Below, in pieces: positions 41,168 through 55,242 of a stretch of 64,000 bases of DNA. The stretch comes from Piezodorus guildinii (taxonomy: Eukaryota; Arthropoda; Insecta; Hemiptera; Pentatomidae). Every line of letters begins with the position of its first letter. Position 1 is the stretch's first letter. Made by a program: the position numbers and the translations under genes. Location of the stretch: assembly GCA_023052935.1 (NCBI GenBank), contig CM041292.1, positions 118,044,936-118,108,935 on the forward strand, read 5' to 3'. Below the pieces are notes generated by a model, which worked only from the letters and a program-made list of their open reading frames with translations, was not told the origin of the DNA and ran no database searches.

Positions 41168-44100
41168 ATTATTAAAATAGGCAGACTAATGATCATATTA
41201 AAACAAAAATTATAATTGCATCCATTTTCAATGCTAGAGGAAAACCCTTGAGTAAGGGCAGGTACAAAAAGGAGTTTGTTGGGGTTTGGACTTGAAAGGG
41301 AAAGGAACTGCTGCTGTCTGAAGAAAAGAAAGTGAAGAAGAATCATTGTTAACCTGAATATTATTTTTGTATGTTATAATTATAATTAAATATTAAATAC
41401 AATAATTGTTCCTGATTGTCATGAACCCATATATATCCTGAGAGTCAATAAATTTTATTTAAATAAATATTGTTTTCATTAATTTTTCCTTAAGGAATAT
41501 ATTTAAAAATAAATATATTACAATATAGATATATTTAAAATATTTTTTCTAAATTGAGTTTGTTGTTATGATAGTTGCCAGAGTAATTTTATTAATAGAA
41601 GATGGAAGATCATTTACAGCTAGGGTCCAACGACTCTACTCGATAGTTACACACGGGACCAGGAGACATACAGCTATTCTAGGTTACAGGATGGCCTACA
41701 GCAACAGACCAAGCCATTGACCGCTACTATATAATACTGATTTTCCAAAACTGCTCTGAAGCTTCAGGAGAGTTTTGTTGGGTGCATGTTGCTATGGAAG
41801 TATAGAAACAAAGAGTCATTCCAGAAACTAAGTAGATAGCTTCTAGAATTGAACATGTACACCGAGTTCCTGCCACCAGCTTTCTCCTCACAACAATGAC
41901 TGAATGACTCACTTACCCTAAAAGCATTACCAGTGAACTACAATTGTTCTTTTTTTTAGATTCGTATAGATTTAATTTAATTTATTAGTTTGAAAAGTCT
42001 TAATAATAGTCTCTTTATTCTGATTTATTAATAGTATGAGGTTCATGAGCAGATGTGGAGAAATGGCAGGACAGATGCTTTGGCTGTATTTAATACCACT
42101 AAGACTGATATAAAAAGTGGTCAAAAGAGCTACCAAAACCCACAAAAATAATATAAAATTATCAAATGACCTTCTTATATAGAGAAGAGTGTAACAGTTA
42201 ACCTGAAAACAATTGATTTCTGTATGAAATGAGATGGAATGAATTGATATCACATTTTATATGTCTTAGTTTCACAATTATTATATAAAATATAATTACA
42301 TTTAAAAAAAAAAATGATAAGGAAATGTAATAAATAGATGATAAAAAAAAATCAATAATAAATTAAAATAACAGTCCATTATATGGAAACTAACAATTGA
42401 ATTAAAATTCCTTATTATTTAATAATTAGGAATTGTCAATAAATATTGAAAATAGCAAGGACTATTCATTCTACACTAAAGAAGGAGAGCAATGAAGATT
42501 TGTTTATTTCTGAAATAAATAATTTTTAATTTTACTTCATCTCAAATAACAATCAATTTGACTCAGGCTAACAAATAAAATAAAATATGCACATATATTT
42601 ATGAATTTTTATAATCAAAAACATGTTTCTTAGTAATAAATTAAAAAAATAATACAATTCCGTAGATTAAAAAAAAATCTTGCTAATAAACAAATGGTGC
42701 ATTTGTTTAGTAAAGCCAGCAACAAGGCATTATTATACTTGATGATTTTAAATTGTAACTTATATTGAATACATACATGCACACAGAATAGGGTTCTTCT
42801 TAACATGCCATATAATGTTTTTAAAATGATCATGTACTAGTGTATTTTGTTTCTTTCTTGTTGTGTACCTGGAATACAGTGACCGTTGCCCACAACATGT
42901 TGTTGAAATGTTTTCTGTCGCAGATGCAGTGGGGTGCTTTGCTGACTATCTCTTGGCAGTTGCATTCCCTGCTTCCATCGGCGAGCGTACAGAACTTACC
43001 ACCAAACAGATACATCCCAAGAATGCTGAAAACCACCGTCCCCCTCAAGTAACTACCCCAAAAATACCCTCAAATCCCTTTTCTTTCAATTTCTCTCTCT
43101 CCGTTTCAAAATGTAATTACTTTATTTCGGATGGTTTCCAGAGTAGTAATAAGTGCAAAAAGCATATAACCGGTACTTGAAGTGTATTTACACTTTGAAT
43201 CTACTTTTTATGTTTTTAATTAATAAAAAAATCAAAAAAAGGAAAAGGCTGAAGCAAAAAATGGAAAAATTCTAAATTTTACTAAGAGTAATGCAGGTTG
43301 GATGAACATTTCAGGAAATTACTTATAAATATACGAATCTTGAAAAAATAGGGATAAAAGTGTTATATTATAAAAGCTAATAATATTACAAAAGATAAAA
43401 TGGTATGGAAATTGAAATAAAAGGTAATATTTAGAAAAAATGACCCCTTTATATAAAATTTACTACTAAAATTAAAAATCAACAAAATATGTAAGAATAA
43501 TTTTTAAATTTCTTCACTTCATAATCTACATAAGAGAATTCTGAAATAAATACATTTTAGCAATTTACCATTAATTATTACAATTAGAGGACAATTAGAA
43601 AGTCATACATATACCAACATATATTCCAACAAATAAATGAGTTGAAAATAAAATGGAAAACAAATTCTAACTACAATGCTTTGAAACATACATCCAGACC
43701 TGCTTCATTTGTGCATATTTTAGCTCGGATAAGCCAATCTTAAGAGGATGAAACGTTTATTTAAGAAAAAATATGAAATATAATATAACAAGCGTTGAGC
43801 AAAGCTGTTTGCCACAGTATTTATTTGGTTAACATCTACATACGTGCAATCAACGGATATGAAACCGTTAATGTACAAACAAAGAAAGAGAACAGAGATA
43901 AGAAAGTTCATAAAATTATATTAAAAAATATAAATAATCATTTAACAAAAATCTAAGTACATTAAACAATTTCATATATTTATAAGCATAATCATTAAAA
44001 TAAGCATATTATAAAATAGAATTAAATGTGGAACTGAATTTAGCATCCATGCTTATAATGTTTAATTATTAGATACAAATTACTTTTATAATGGACGACA

Positions 44101-47100
44101 TAAAAAACATTTAGATAAACTACCAGAATATGAATGTTAAATTCAGCCAACTACAGATGGTCACTGCACATTGGAACTGGAACAAAGCCTTTTGCTTCAA
44201 GTAGTATACTAAAAGCAAACTTATCATGGACCTTCTAAAACATTTATTATGATTTGGTTAGCAATGACCGTAAATTAGCGACTTGTCTACTCCTCTACTT
44301 AAGCAAGTGTGCTGTCTTCGTCTATTAATTAAGTGGGAAAGGATAAGGGAGTTGGTATGGACTTGTTGCAAACTAATGTACCTGTCGTTTAAGGTTGTCT
44401 GGGTTGCCTACAGATGTAAATGTTAATACTTGTAATGCTTCCTATTTTTAAATAAAGTAGCATAATGGGACTAACTACTTAGTGGCTTTCTCTTTATGCA
44501 TATTGCATATATATTAAAATACTAAAGTTATTAGGATTATTGGGTTGGCTAACAATAGATATATTTTTCTTTCTTTTTTTTTTTTCTTTTTTTCTATGCA
44601 TAATTTTTTATTTACAAGAATTATACGACAGAGGTGACTAAATATAATTTTTATTTTTAATAGATTTAACACATATGGAATCCTACAGGTAAATTATTAT
44701 TAGCACCAATTCAATTAAAAGTTGAGTAAATAAATACAATTTCTGGATAATAATACAAAGCAATTTTAAAACAAAATAAAGTAATAAATAAATAAGAAAA
44801 GGCTCCTACTAAGATTGTATTTTGTATTTATTTATTTATTTTTTTTTTTTTGTATTAATAACTACAGAGTAGACAATATAATGAGGAAAGAAACTGGGAA
44901 AATTAAAAAACAAAAATGCTATTAAATAAACGAAACTGTAATAAAATATTGGAATAAGATTAAAAATCAAAACATGCACATGCCCAAAGTCCAATAATAA
45001 AAGTAACGTGCAATTTGCAAATCTGATCCGTTGAAATATTATGTCAATTATTTAAAGCTTCTTTTTGATATTTAAAAGGTTAGATTATGAAGAAAAAAAG
45101 AGATTGAAAATAAAAATGAATTTATATGAATGTATATGTTAAAAGGTTACAATTCACTTGGAAGATGAAAGACACTTAAATAACAAATTCAATAATTATG
45201 AAACTAATTATAATTAAAAAATTTGAGGTATGATTAATATAAATATGCTTTAAAAGTATAAAAAAAAATGAATAGCAAAAAATCCTGTAAGAAGTTTTGT
45301 TGGCCTACTTTTTCGTGCAGTTTTGGCACAAGTCTCTGTCGTTTTTCTATCATTCTTCTGTAGACTGGTGATGCGCCTGGAGGATTTTTTGGACCTTGGG
45401 ATCAAACATTCTTTGGAGAGAAGTGGAACTTCTTAAAACTCATTTAACTCTGTTGATAATGGAGAGCAATGCCGATGGAATTATCCATTATTTTCTTCAA
45501 ATGATAAGGCTGTCCTTTAATTCCTTATTGAAATTGAAATGATCAATTTCTTTGTCATCGGAGTAAAGCTGATAAGAATGTAAACATAATTAAGCTGATG
45601 ACAGCTATGCTAAAAAACATCCTAAAAGGTTAACATACTGGTCTAGATTATTAATCTCTTCTTTAGTTAAAATAGGACTTGGAAGAATCATTGAAGGAAT
45701 AAATAGAAGATAAATTTTTGGGTCAGATGTGCCAACCTTACCTGAGGGATAAGGTTTTTACTTTCATATACCTATATATGAAATTATAGTAAGGGAAAGT
45801 ATTGCGATTGTGAAAATTTTCTAATTCCAGTTTTCAACGGAAATACACGTTTTAGGGTCTCCTGAGTCCAAATGACCAAGTCCCAAAAAAAGGTCTATTA
45901 TGTGTGTGTGGTAAGTCTAGCCCAAAACGATAAGTTGCATGAAACTGAAATTTCATATTTAAAACAATTATACACCTGAGATGTTACACAACTTTTTCAT
46001 CAAAATCGGCTAACCAGAAGAGCCACTTTATACCATGCGTTTTGCACCTTTTTATTATTTTCTCAAAACGGCGTTAACGATACTGGATTAAACTCATTAT
46101 ACTGATTTAAAATTTAACGGGCTTTAATATAATATAGGTTTCATTCTGATTGAAACAGTCAGACAGGGCTCAAATGCCTATATTTTAAATTTTCTTCCTT
46201 TAAACTTCCTTTAATTTTGTACATTCCAAAAGATTAACCATATCATCCTAATGAAATTGATGAAAGACAGCTAAATATACATGATAGACGAATTTGGTGA
46301 CCAATTAAAGGATAAAAGAGAAAAACTATTCAATAAAGCACCCACTACCTTCCATTCATCATCCAGTTACTTTATTTCCTAAGTCTTTTAACACCTTTTT
46401 TTTTTTTTTATTCCATCTTAGTCGACGTTTCGGGGTTGTTTCCCCATTTTCAAGACTGAAACTGTTTTTTATACTTACATTATTGAATAAAATTACATTG
46501 TTTAAATATTTTTCTTTGAAAAATGAAGCTTAGCAATTTGTCAAAAATATTTTAAACTAACTAATTTTAATTACCTTAATTCTTGCTACAACATTTTTCT
46601 TTATTCATTACATCTTATAGCACACTGCTACTTGTCTATTGGCTCACTGTTTCCATTATATTTCTATTTTAAACCTTTGTACCTTTTCAGTATTCCGGTG
46701 TAATCCTTATTACTTTTTATTTATTTTTATTTTTACCTCTATTAATTATTTGTCCTAATTATGGTTCTTGGGCTATTGTTTTATTTATTTTTAAAATTGT
46801 ATCTTATTTATGATATCTGTATAATGAGTTCCTAAGTTTTTTGTATCTGTTTTATAATTTATTGTCCTGCTATTATTTTTGGTTATATGGATTGCTTCTA
46901 GTAGTTTTCTATTTCTATTATTTTGAGATGTATCTAAAATTACTGTGTTTTCGAAGTTAAATTTGTGTTGTTTTATTAAACTATGGGATGATAATGCTGT
47001 TGCGTTTTTGTTTTTTATATTTTTACAGTTGGATATATGTTGGTTTATTCTTGTTTTTAATTTTTTAGAAGTTTCACCTATATATATGCTTTCACAATCT

Positions 47101-50100
47101 TTGCAGTCTATTTTGTATATTACATTTTGCTTGTCCATTTTTTCTATTTTGTCTTTCATTTTGCTTAAATATTTTTCTAATTTGTTATTATTGTAAAGGC
47201 CAAATGATATGTTTGGGTGATCATATTTTTTAAAAATACTTTTTATGGATTCTGTCAATTTTGGGATATATGTTAGTTTGTGGTATTTCTTGCAATTACT
47301 GTTGATATGCTGTTTATCGGTTTTTACTTCTGACCTATCTATCATCTTATCATCTTTGAAAAATTGAGTTATAAATTTTTGTTTTGGTTTTTTTTATTTT
47401 ATTGTTTAGATCTGTTTCTATGTTTTTACAATTTTCCTTTTGATTAATAATTTTGTTATTATTTTTTGTTGTTGTTACTTCTTTTTTATAATTGTACCAT
47501 AATTTATTAATAAGTATTTTTGGATAAAAATTTTCTTTTAATATGTTATAAATTTCCAATTTTACATCTTTCATGAACTTTTCATCTGTAAGTTCTATTG
47601 CTCTATGTATATAATTTCTAGCTGTGTTTATTATTTGTGTTTTTGGGTGATTTGAAATATAATTTAATATCCTATTGTTACTTGTCTCTTTTTTAGTCCA
47701 TTTTGTACTGATTATATTGTTATTTATTTGAATTTCTAAGTCAAGATATTTGATTTTATTGTTTATTGATTTTTCTATTGTAAATTGTATTTTTTTGTTG
47801 TAACTATTGAATATTTCTAAAATATCTGTATATTGGTTCTTATCTATTATTATAATGAGGTCATCAATATATTTTTTTATTAATATTGGTTTAATTTTTA
47901 ACTTTTCTATTTGTGTTGTTAATAGTTTATTTAAATATATCCCGCTAAGATTCACCGATAAAACTCCCCCCATAGGTAATCCATTTAATTGTTTGTAAAA
48001 TTCATTTGTATATTTGAAATAATTATATTTCGTGCATAAATTTATTCCCTCAATGAACATTTTTTTGTCTTTTATTGGTGTATGGTTTTTGATGGAATCC
48101 CAATTATCTTCTAATATTTTTTGATACAATCTTCAATGGGAATATTGGTAAAGAGTGAAACTACATCTAAACTTATCACTTCATAGTTTTTACCTTTTAA
48201 TTCTGTTTTTTTGAGGATTTCTTTTAACTCCATTGCATTTTTTATGTCATAATCATTATTTCTATTCAATTGATTAAGGGCAGGATTTAAAAATTTAGAT
48301 AAAGCTTCATTTGGTCCGTCTATGTTATTGATTATTGGTCTTAAGTTATTGTTATGTTTATGTAATTTTATAAGTCCATGTATGCGTGGTGTTGTACTGT
48401 CTGTAGCCAATAATTTATTTTTTGTAAATTTATCTATATATCCAGATTTATGTATTTTTTGAACAAATGTATTAATTTTTTCGGTTAACTCTGCTATTGG
48501 GTTATTTCTGATTTTTCTGTATGTGGTTTTTTCATTTAGTAGGTCAGACATTTTATCTTCGTATTCTTTTTTATATAATATAGCAAGTTTTTTAGTTTTA
48601 TCGGATTTTATGACTATGATATCTTTGTTTGTGTTTAAAAATTGTTTAAATTATTTCAAATCTTTATTAATTTGCATATTTAATGGTGAATTTGGTTTTT
48701 TGTTATTAGAGATGTAATTATTAATTATTGTGCATATCTTGTTTCTCGTTGCATTTTTATGATTGTCCGAAGTTTGCATATTGTCATATATGTTTTCCAA
48801 GTCTATTATTAGTTTAATTATATCTCTGTCTTTATTTTTAAAGTCAAAACTAAAATTATCTCCTAATGATAAGACGTTAATTATATTATTAGGTATTGTT
48901 TTTTCTGTTTTATTCTCTACTCTATTTTTTACCTTATATAAGTTGTTATATTTTGTTAGCATTTCATCTTCATTTCTATTGTATATGTCATTTTTTTTGA
49001 TTGGGTATTCATTTAATATGTTGTTGGCATTAAGTGATGTCGTTTTGTTGTTAATGTTATTACTTATTATTTTAGGTATGTCCGGTTTATTGGTTTTGGG
49101 TTGTTTTATATTCCTAGTGAGTTTTTTATCTACTTTACCTTTCAATATAGGAAAAATGTTGTCATTGAATTCATTTATGTGCCTAAAAATTATTTTGTTA
49201 AGTTCTTCCGGTGTGTGATTATATTCGAATTGTACGGTTTTAATCAATTTATCTATTTTTAATTTGATTTTGTTAATCAACCAGTACGTTTGTTTTAGTT
49301 CTAAATTAATAATTTTTTTGCTAAGATTTGTGAATGTGTCTGTTAAGTTGTTGTTTACCAAGAATTGGTTGCAAAATAGGTTATCTAGATTTTGTAATTT
49401 ATAATATATATGTGGTGGTATTTTGTTGTTTTTCAAATTTTGGTTCAAAAAATAAATTTTAGATTTGTATCTTATTAAACAGTGAGCCAATTTACAAATT
49501 ATCTTACTTACTATAATGGGTTTATCCAAAAGTCCATCTATTTTATTCTTCAAATTGGAGAAATTGTTGCTCATATGGTTGGTGCTAATATCCATATTTA
49601 ATTTAGTTTCTTTTCTTTTTTAATTTTTTTTTGTGGAAGTTTTCTTATTTGGAACATTCAATAAAGCACCCACTACCTTCCATTCATCATCCAGTTACTT
49701 TATTTCCTAAGTCTTTTAACACCTTTTTTTTTTTTTTTTTTTTTTTATTTTTTATTTTTTTTTTATTTTATTTTATTTTTTTTTTTATTTTATTTTATTT
49801 TTTTTTTTTTTATTTTATTTATTTATTTTTTTTTATTCCATCTTAGTCGACGTTTCGGGGTTGTTTCCCCATTTTCAAGACTGAAACTGTTTTTTATACT
49901 TACATTATTGAATAAAATTACATTGTTTAAATATTTTTCTTTGAAAAATGAAGCTTAGCAATTTGTCAAAAATATTTTAAACTAACTAATTTTAATTACC
50001 TTAATTCTTGCTACAACATTTTTCTTTATTCATTACATCTTATAGCACACTGCTACTTGTCTATTGGCTCACTGTTTCCATTATATTTCTATTTTAAACC

Positions 50101-53100
50101 TTTGTACCTTTTCAGTATTCCGGTGTAATCCTTATTACTTTTTATTTATTTTTATTTTTACCTCTATTAATTATTTGTCCTAATTATGGTTCTTGGGCTA
50201 TTGTTTTATTTATTTTTAAAATTGTATCTTATTTATGATATCTGTATAATGAGTTCCTAAGTTTTTTGTATCTGTTTTATAATTTATTGTCCTGCTATTA
50301 TTTTTGGTTATATGGTCTTGAGTCTTGAAAATGGGGAAACAACCCCGAAACGTCGACTAAGATGGAATAAAAAAAAAGGTGTTAAAAGACTTAGGAAATA
50401 AAGTAACTGGATGATGAATGGAAGGTAGTGGGTGCTTTATTGAATGTTCCAAATAAGAAAACTTCCACAAAAAAAATTAAAAAAGAAAAGAGAAAAACTA
50501 TTTTTTAGTTTTTTGATATTTGGAACAGCAATATAGACGTGTAATATAGAAAAAATATTATCTAATACACAAAGTCGTAAAAGGTAATATAAAGTGACAA
50601 ATGGGGAATAAGCTAATTAATGATTAACAATTTAATATAGTTATATTACTTAATCTAAATCATATGTTTCCTACGAAAATGAATACATATTTTATTAAAA
50701 TCAACATAGAATAATTTTCAAATTGAAGTATATTTAATAGTTTTTAAATTGATTTTAAACAGTCAAGGTAAGTGAAAGTCGTGTGTGGTCCACACCAGAT
50801 TTGTATATTTACAGATGGGTCTATAAAATTCTCCTCACCAATTAAAGGCTAATACATAAAAATAAACAGTTAAATGTGATGCCTAGGTGCGTGAAAAATC
50901 CTGCCTAGCTCACCAATACTAGGAGCTTAAGAACTTGGGGCACTGAGTACCCCATGTCCCAGTGCAGACCTGCAATGAAAAAAGTTACTTTTGTTGGAGG
51001 CGGGGTACTGAGTGCCCCAACTAGAGATTTTCCAAAGTATTTTATAGTTAAATAAATTTTACTGTATGATAATTTTTATTTTTCATTGATTATAGGAAAA
51101 GTAAAAAAAAATCAAGTCATAGAAACATTTGAAAGTACGTTGGGAAACTGTATACCCCATGTCCCTACTTAAAGATTAACAGTTCTTACAAAATTAAACA
51201 CAACAGGGCTTAAAGTTTTTTGTACTCCTGAAAAATATAAATTTTCATATTTTTCAGTTTAGAACGACAACAGAAATATATTTTCTTAATGGATTTTTTC
51301 CCATTTATATATTATTAATGCCCATAGAAAATACGTTTAAATCAAATAATATAAAAAATAAATAAAATGATTGAAAGGTTTAATATGATATCTTAATGAA
51401 GAAAAGTCAACCTATCTCAACCAGTCTATTTAATATTTGCTGTATTAACTTTTTATTAAAGCCATGAATATTTTTATTCCAGTTGAAAAAGTGTATTTCA
51501 ATCATGTCAGATATTACAAACTGAAAACCTAATAAGATCATACCGAGGTAATAAATAAAAAAAAAAAAATAGAATCTTCAAGTATAGAGACAATTACACA
51601 CTTACTAAATGTTAATATTTTCAATATGATTTAATTAAAATTTGATTCTTATTTTGATTAATTAAAAATGGATCAGATTAGCAAACCTCAAATTGGTAAT
51701 CTTTAACATGCTAGATTTTTTAGCAAACAATTATGGATATCAGCATATTTAAGCATTTGATATAAAACTTCCCATCCCCCTAGTCTAAATTTGAGCAGAT
51801 CTGTCTTTGTGAAAGTTTATATGCATGTGATAATTGTAAAAATTAAAAGTAAAATTGAAATGTTTATTTAGTTATACTATACCTTAATAGCTGAGGAATG
51901 CCTCAAGAGTGAAACTGAATATTGAAAAGCTTAAGCAAGGAGGATTTATTATTTAAGCTGGCTATAACCTAATATAGATGACAGGGCAATCTATTACTAG
52001 GTTTTGGGTATAAAATATGCATAATGCTCGAAGACAAGTTACCTAAGCTGTTTCTATTCACCAGCTATTTGCTCAAACATGATAATTACACAAAGAAAAT
52101 AATTGTGATTGTTTTGTTTTTTCCAGTGAAGTTTAACCATAATTATTTTGTATAATCGTAATGGATGACATAACAATTTGAAAATATATTAATGCTGCAA
52201 ATTAATGTTTTTTTTAATTAGACTCTATTTATTTGAGTTGATGCACTGAAATAAAAAATTAATACAAGATATAAATGAGTTCTGCAAAAATCCCCAAAAG
52301 GCCCAAAGGGTTATATTAATGGTTTATTGAGGGTCAGTTACATAAGTTCCTTATATCTTGATTTATCCAGTAATGTCGAATATTTTATTTTTTTAAGTGT
52401 GATGAAAACTATGAAACTAGTGTTCACATTAGAAACAGTCATTTTCCTAATATATGTGATATATCTGTCCAAAATAAATCATTCTCATTTATAATTTCAT
52501 AAATATATGCTGCTATTTACATTTATATTATGTAAGGGAAGATTTATAATTGATCCTTTAATTTTGTCTGTCACAGAACATAACCTATATTATAGTACTG
52601 ACCTGCATAATATTTTTGGAAGATAAAAAAATTGATTTAATTCTTAAAATAGTTCTGAAAATCAAGTGCCCAAATCAAATCAGTATGAAAACATTCAAAT
52701 CAGATTATTTACAAAGGAATATGATTATTTTTTCAATTAAAAAAAAAATCTATTCAGAATGAACTAAATATCGTTTAAACCAGCTTTCTATAGATTAATT
52801 TAATTACCATAACTTATATCAATCACAGCCATATTTTCACTATAGACTCTGTTAATTATTAGTTTGTTTATTTGGGGTTACCTTTCTCATGTGATATAAA
52901 TAGAGAAGCATAGATTATCCTAAAGTTTATCAACTTATTTTGGTTGTTGAATATAAATTTTATTTATTTGAAATATTTATTTATATTTTACATTGTTGTT
53001 TATATACATTTTATTAATTTGTATCTATTTTATTATATAAATTTTCTTTATTAAAGTATCTGATTTTTCCATCCATTCCATTTATGAGGTCTACAACTTG

Positions 53101-55191
53101 GCTACAAAAAAGTGTTTCTTACTCTGTCTAGACCATCAAACATACCAATGTACATTTTAATGAAATGTATAAGAATCCTAAATTATTCACTTAACATCTT
53201 TCTATAGCCAGCCAAATAACACTGAGGAGATTTGTGGTCATAGCAAAGCAAAAATAAATAAATAAAAAAGGCAAAAATAATGAAAAATAAAGGTTGGAAG
53301 GAAAAGGTGAAGGTGAAATATACCTGAAAAACAGTGACTAGCGCCCAAAGCAGAGAGTCAAAGTTCTTTCTGTCACAAGTTTCACTTCCCTCCTTTCTGT
53401 CGCAAAACTTGCATCCGAATAGGTTCATCCCAAGAATACTAAACAAGCGAGTTATCCGTGCTCAAAAACAAAACAATTAAGAAGAAAAGATAAGAAAAGA
53501 AAATCCTGCGGAGGCCTTGTAGTTTAAATGGCTAAGAGCTTGTGCATCATTAAAGACATTTTTAAAATTAAATACTGTAATCTGTGATAATTTTTGAGAA
53601 ATAGTAACTTCAAATTTATTCAACTCAACTTAATTTAATATCAGTTTAAGCAGGATTATAAATATTTAGGATTAATCATTAAAAGAAAGACTATTACTTC
53701 AATTTCCTGGTTATGGTACAGAGTTATCTTAGCTTTTGGTTAATCAAAATAAAAATTTCTATTTTTATTTTTTTTAAGATAAATATAAAAAAAAAAAAAA
53801 ATAATAATTTAGCAACTAGACAAAATGTGAGATTTTACTATCACAGATGCTCAAGCTAGCAAACCAAATTTATCCTGAAGCAATTGCTTCATTAAGCAGT
53901 AATCTATTGTTCATAAAAATAATGAAATAAACACAAGAAAAGAAAAATAAATAAAATGAACATAAAATTGATGAAGTGAAAGTAAGTAGATCGATAAAGG
54001 CTTTTAAATTAATGGAGCAACCGAAAAGGACAATTTTTTTCAGCAGCTGACTAAAGCTACAGAAAGCGTGATGTAGTTACTTTGATTAGGTCAATTCTAA
54101 GAAATTAAAGCTTAATCAATTCACCAAACTAAATGTGAGTTCTTAATATAATTCTTTCTGTAAAAAAAAAGTAATAATAATAATAAAATAAATAAATAGT
54201 ATAAGAAAAAAAAATCAATGTGCCATCGAATCTCTATACAAAATGCTTCAGATTTATTAATTTACTCTATTTTGATAAAACAAAATAAAATAATAACATT
54301 CAAATAACTAGTAATAAATTTTTGATAGGCCCGGTTTAGTGTTGTCTTTTTTGTTTGTTTTATTGAGTACTATAATGGTAATATGTAATATTTAATTCCC
54401 TGTTTTGATAAAAATAAACACAATAGTATGCATTATTTTTTCCTGTTCATTACATAACAAACCATGAATTAATTAATTTCTTTAATTAAACTGAATTTAA
54501 TTCCCAAATTAATCTCAACACATGCACCTAATTACTTCTCTTCTTGCTACTTATAGCAGTTAAAAAAATTGAAATTAAATATCGTTTATGACTTTTCAAA
54601 TCTCACGAGGTTGTCTTCCACCAGGCTAAAATAAATTTCGAAATCAGATGATATTTAATTATGTCACCTCTGCCAAGAAATGATTTATTTTAATTTCATT
54701 TAATATTAAACATTTTAATCCAAGAACATTGAGATTTCAGTAACAGAAAAAAATAAAACAAAAAAAGAAGAGTGCCACCGAGTAATGAAGGATGAAAAAG
54801 TAAGTAAGTGTTGATGGGATAAGGACAGGAAATATTCAAATGGAAATGGAATGTTGAAATAGGAAAATGACGTTTGCAGCCTTAAAGCCCTGCCAAGCCC
54901 AGCAAACAGATCAACCTTAAAATATAAAGTCATAACACTTTCACAAAACCATATGGAAATTGCTATTTTTTCTAAAAATAAAATAAAATAATGATAAATA
55001 GTTCAGTAAGGGGGTTTAGAAAAATAAATATAACAAACTATTAAAAATTGATAATATAGAAACTTATATAGCAGAAACATTTAACGAATACCTAGGTAAG
55101 GAAAATATGTCTGTTTGGAACTTTTCTTGACATAAGAAGAGAAATAGTGTCACAAGTATTAACATTGTTATTAAAGCAATTGCTGTTTATT

Positions 55192-55242
<51 letters not shown>

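Larger units (their letters stand above)
46331..50485 (-). mobile_element. Penelope-like retroelement with pseudo-LTRs and inverted tail
   Basis: It is inserted in the intron between the two alternative turret exons. On the minus strand the order is: an inverted piece of 5' sequence (50316-50485), a partial upstream copy containing only the 3' end of the coding region and 3' UTR (49657-50315), then a full-length unit ending at 46331. The direct repeats (about 46329-46895 and 49657-50315) are the pseudo-LTRs typical of Penelope elements. A 17-base repeat AAAAGAGAAAAACTATT at 46314-46330 and 50486-50502 is its target-site duplication, though it may partly overlap element ends. Confidence 0.92.

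Noticed and set aside
41095..41346. Open frame with an acceptor-like CTTCAG before a [14 protein letters not shown] stretch on the minus strand
   Set aside because: It lies between the pore helix exon and the filter exon, where the channel protein has no insertion, and its second half is (TA)n.
42840..43180. Plus-strand frames over the long turret exon
   Set aside because: They are antisense shadows of channel exon 42869-43025.
48763..49218. 151-codon plus-strand frame rich in hydrophobic residues
   Set aside because: It is antisense to the Penelope N-terminal coding region; low-GC antisense gives leucine/serine-rich chance frames.
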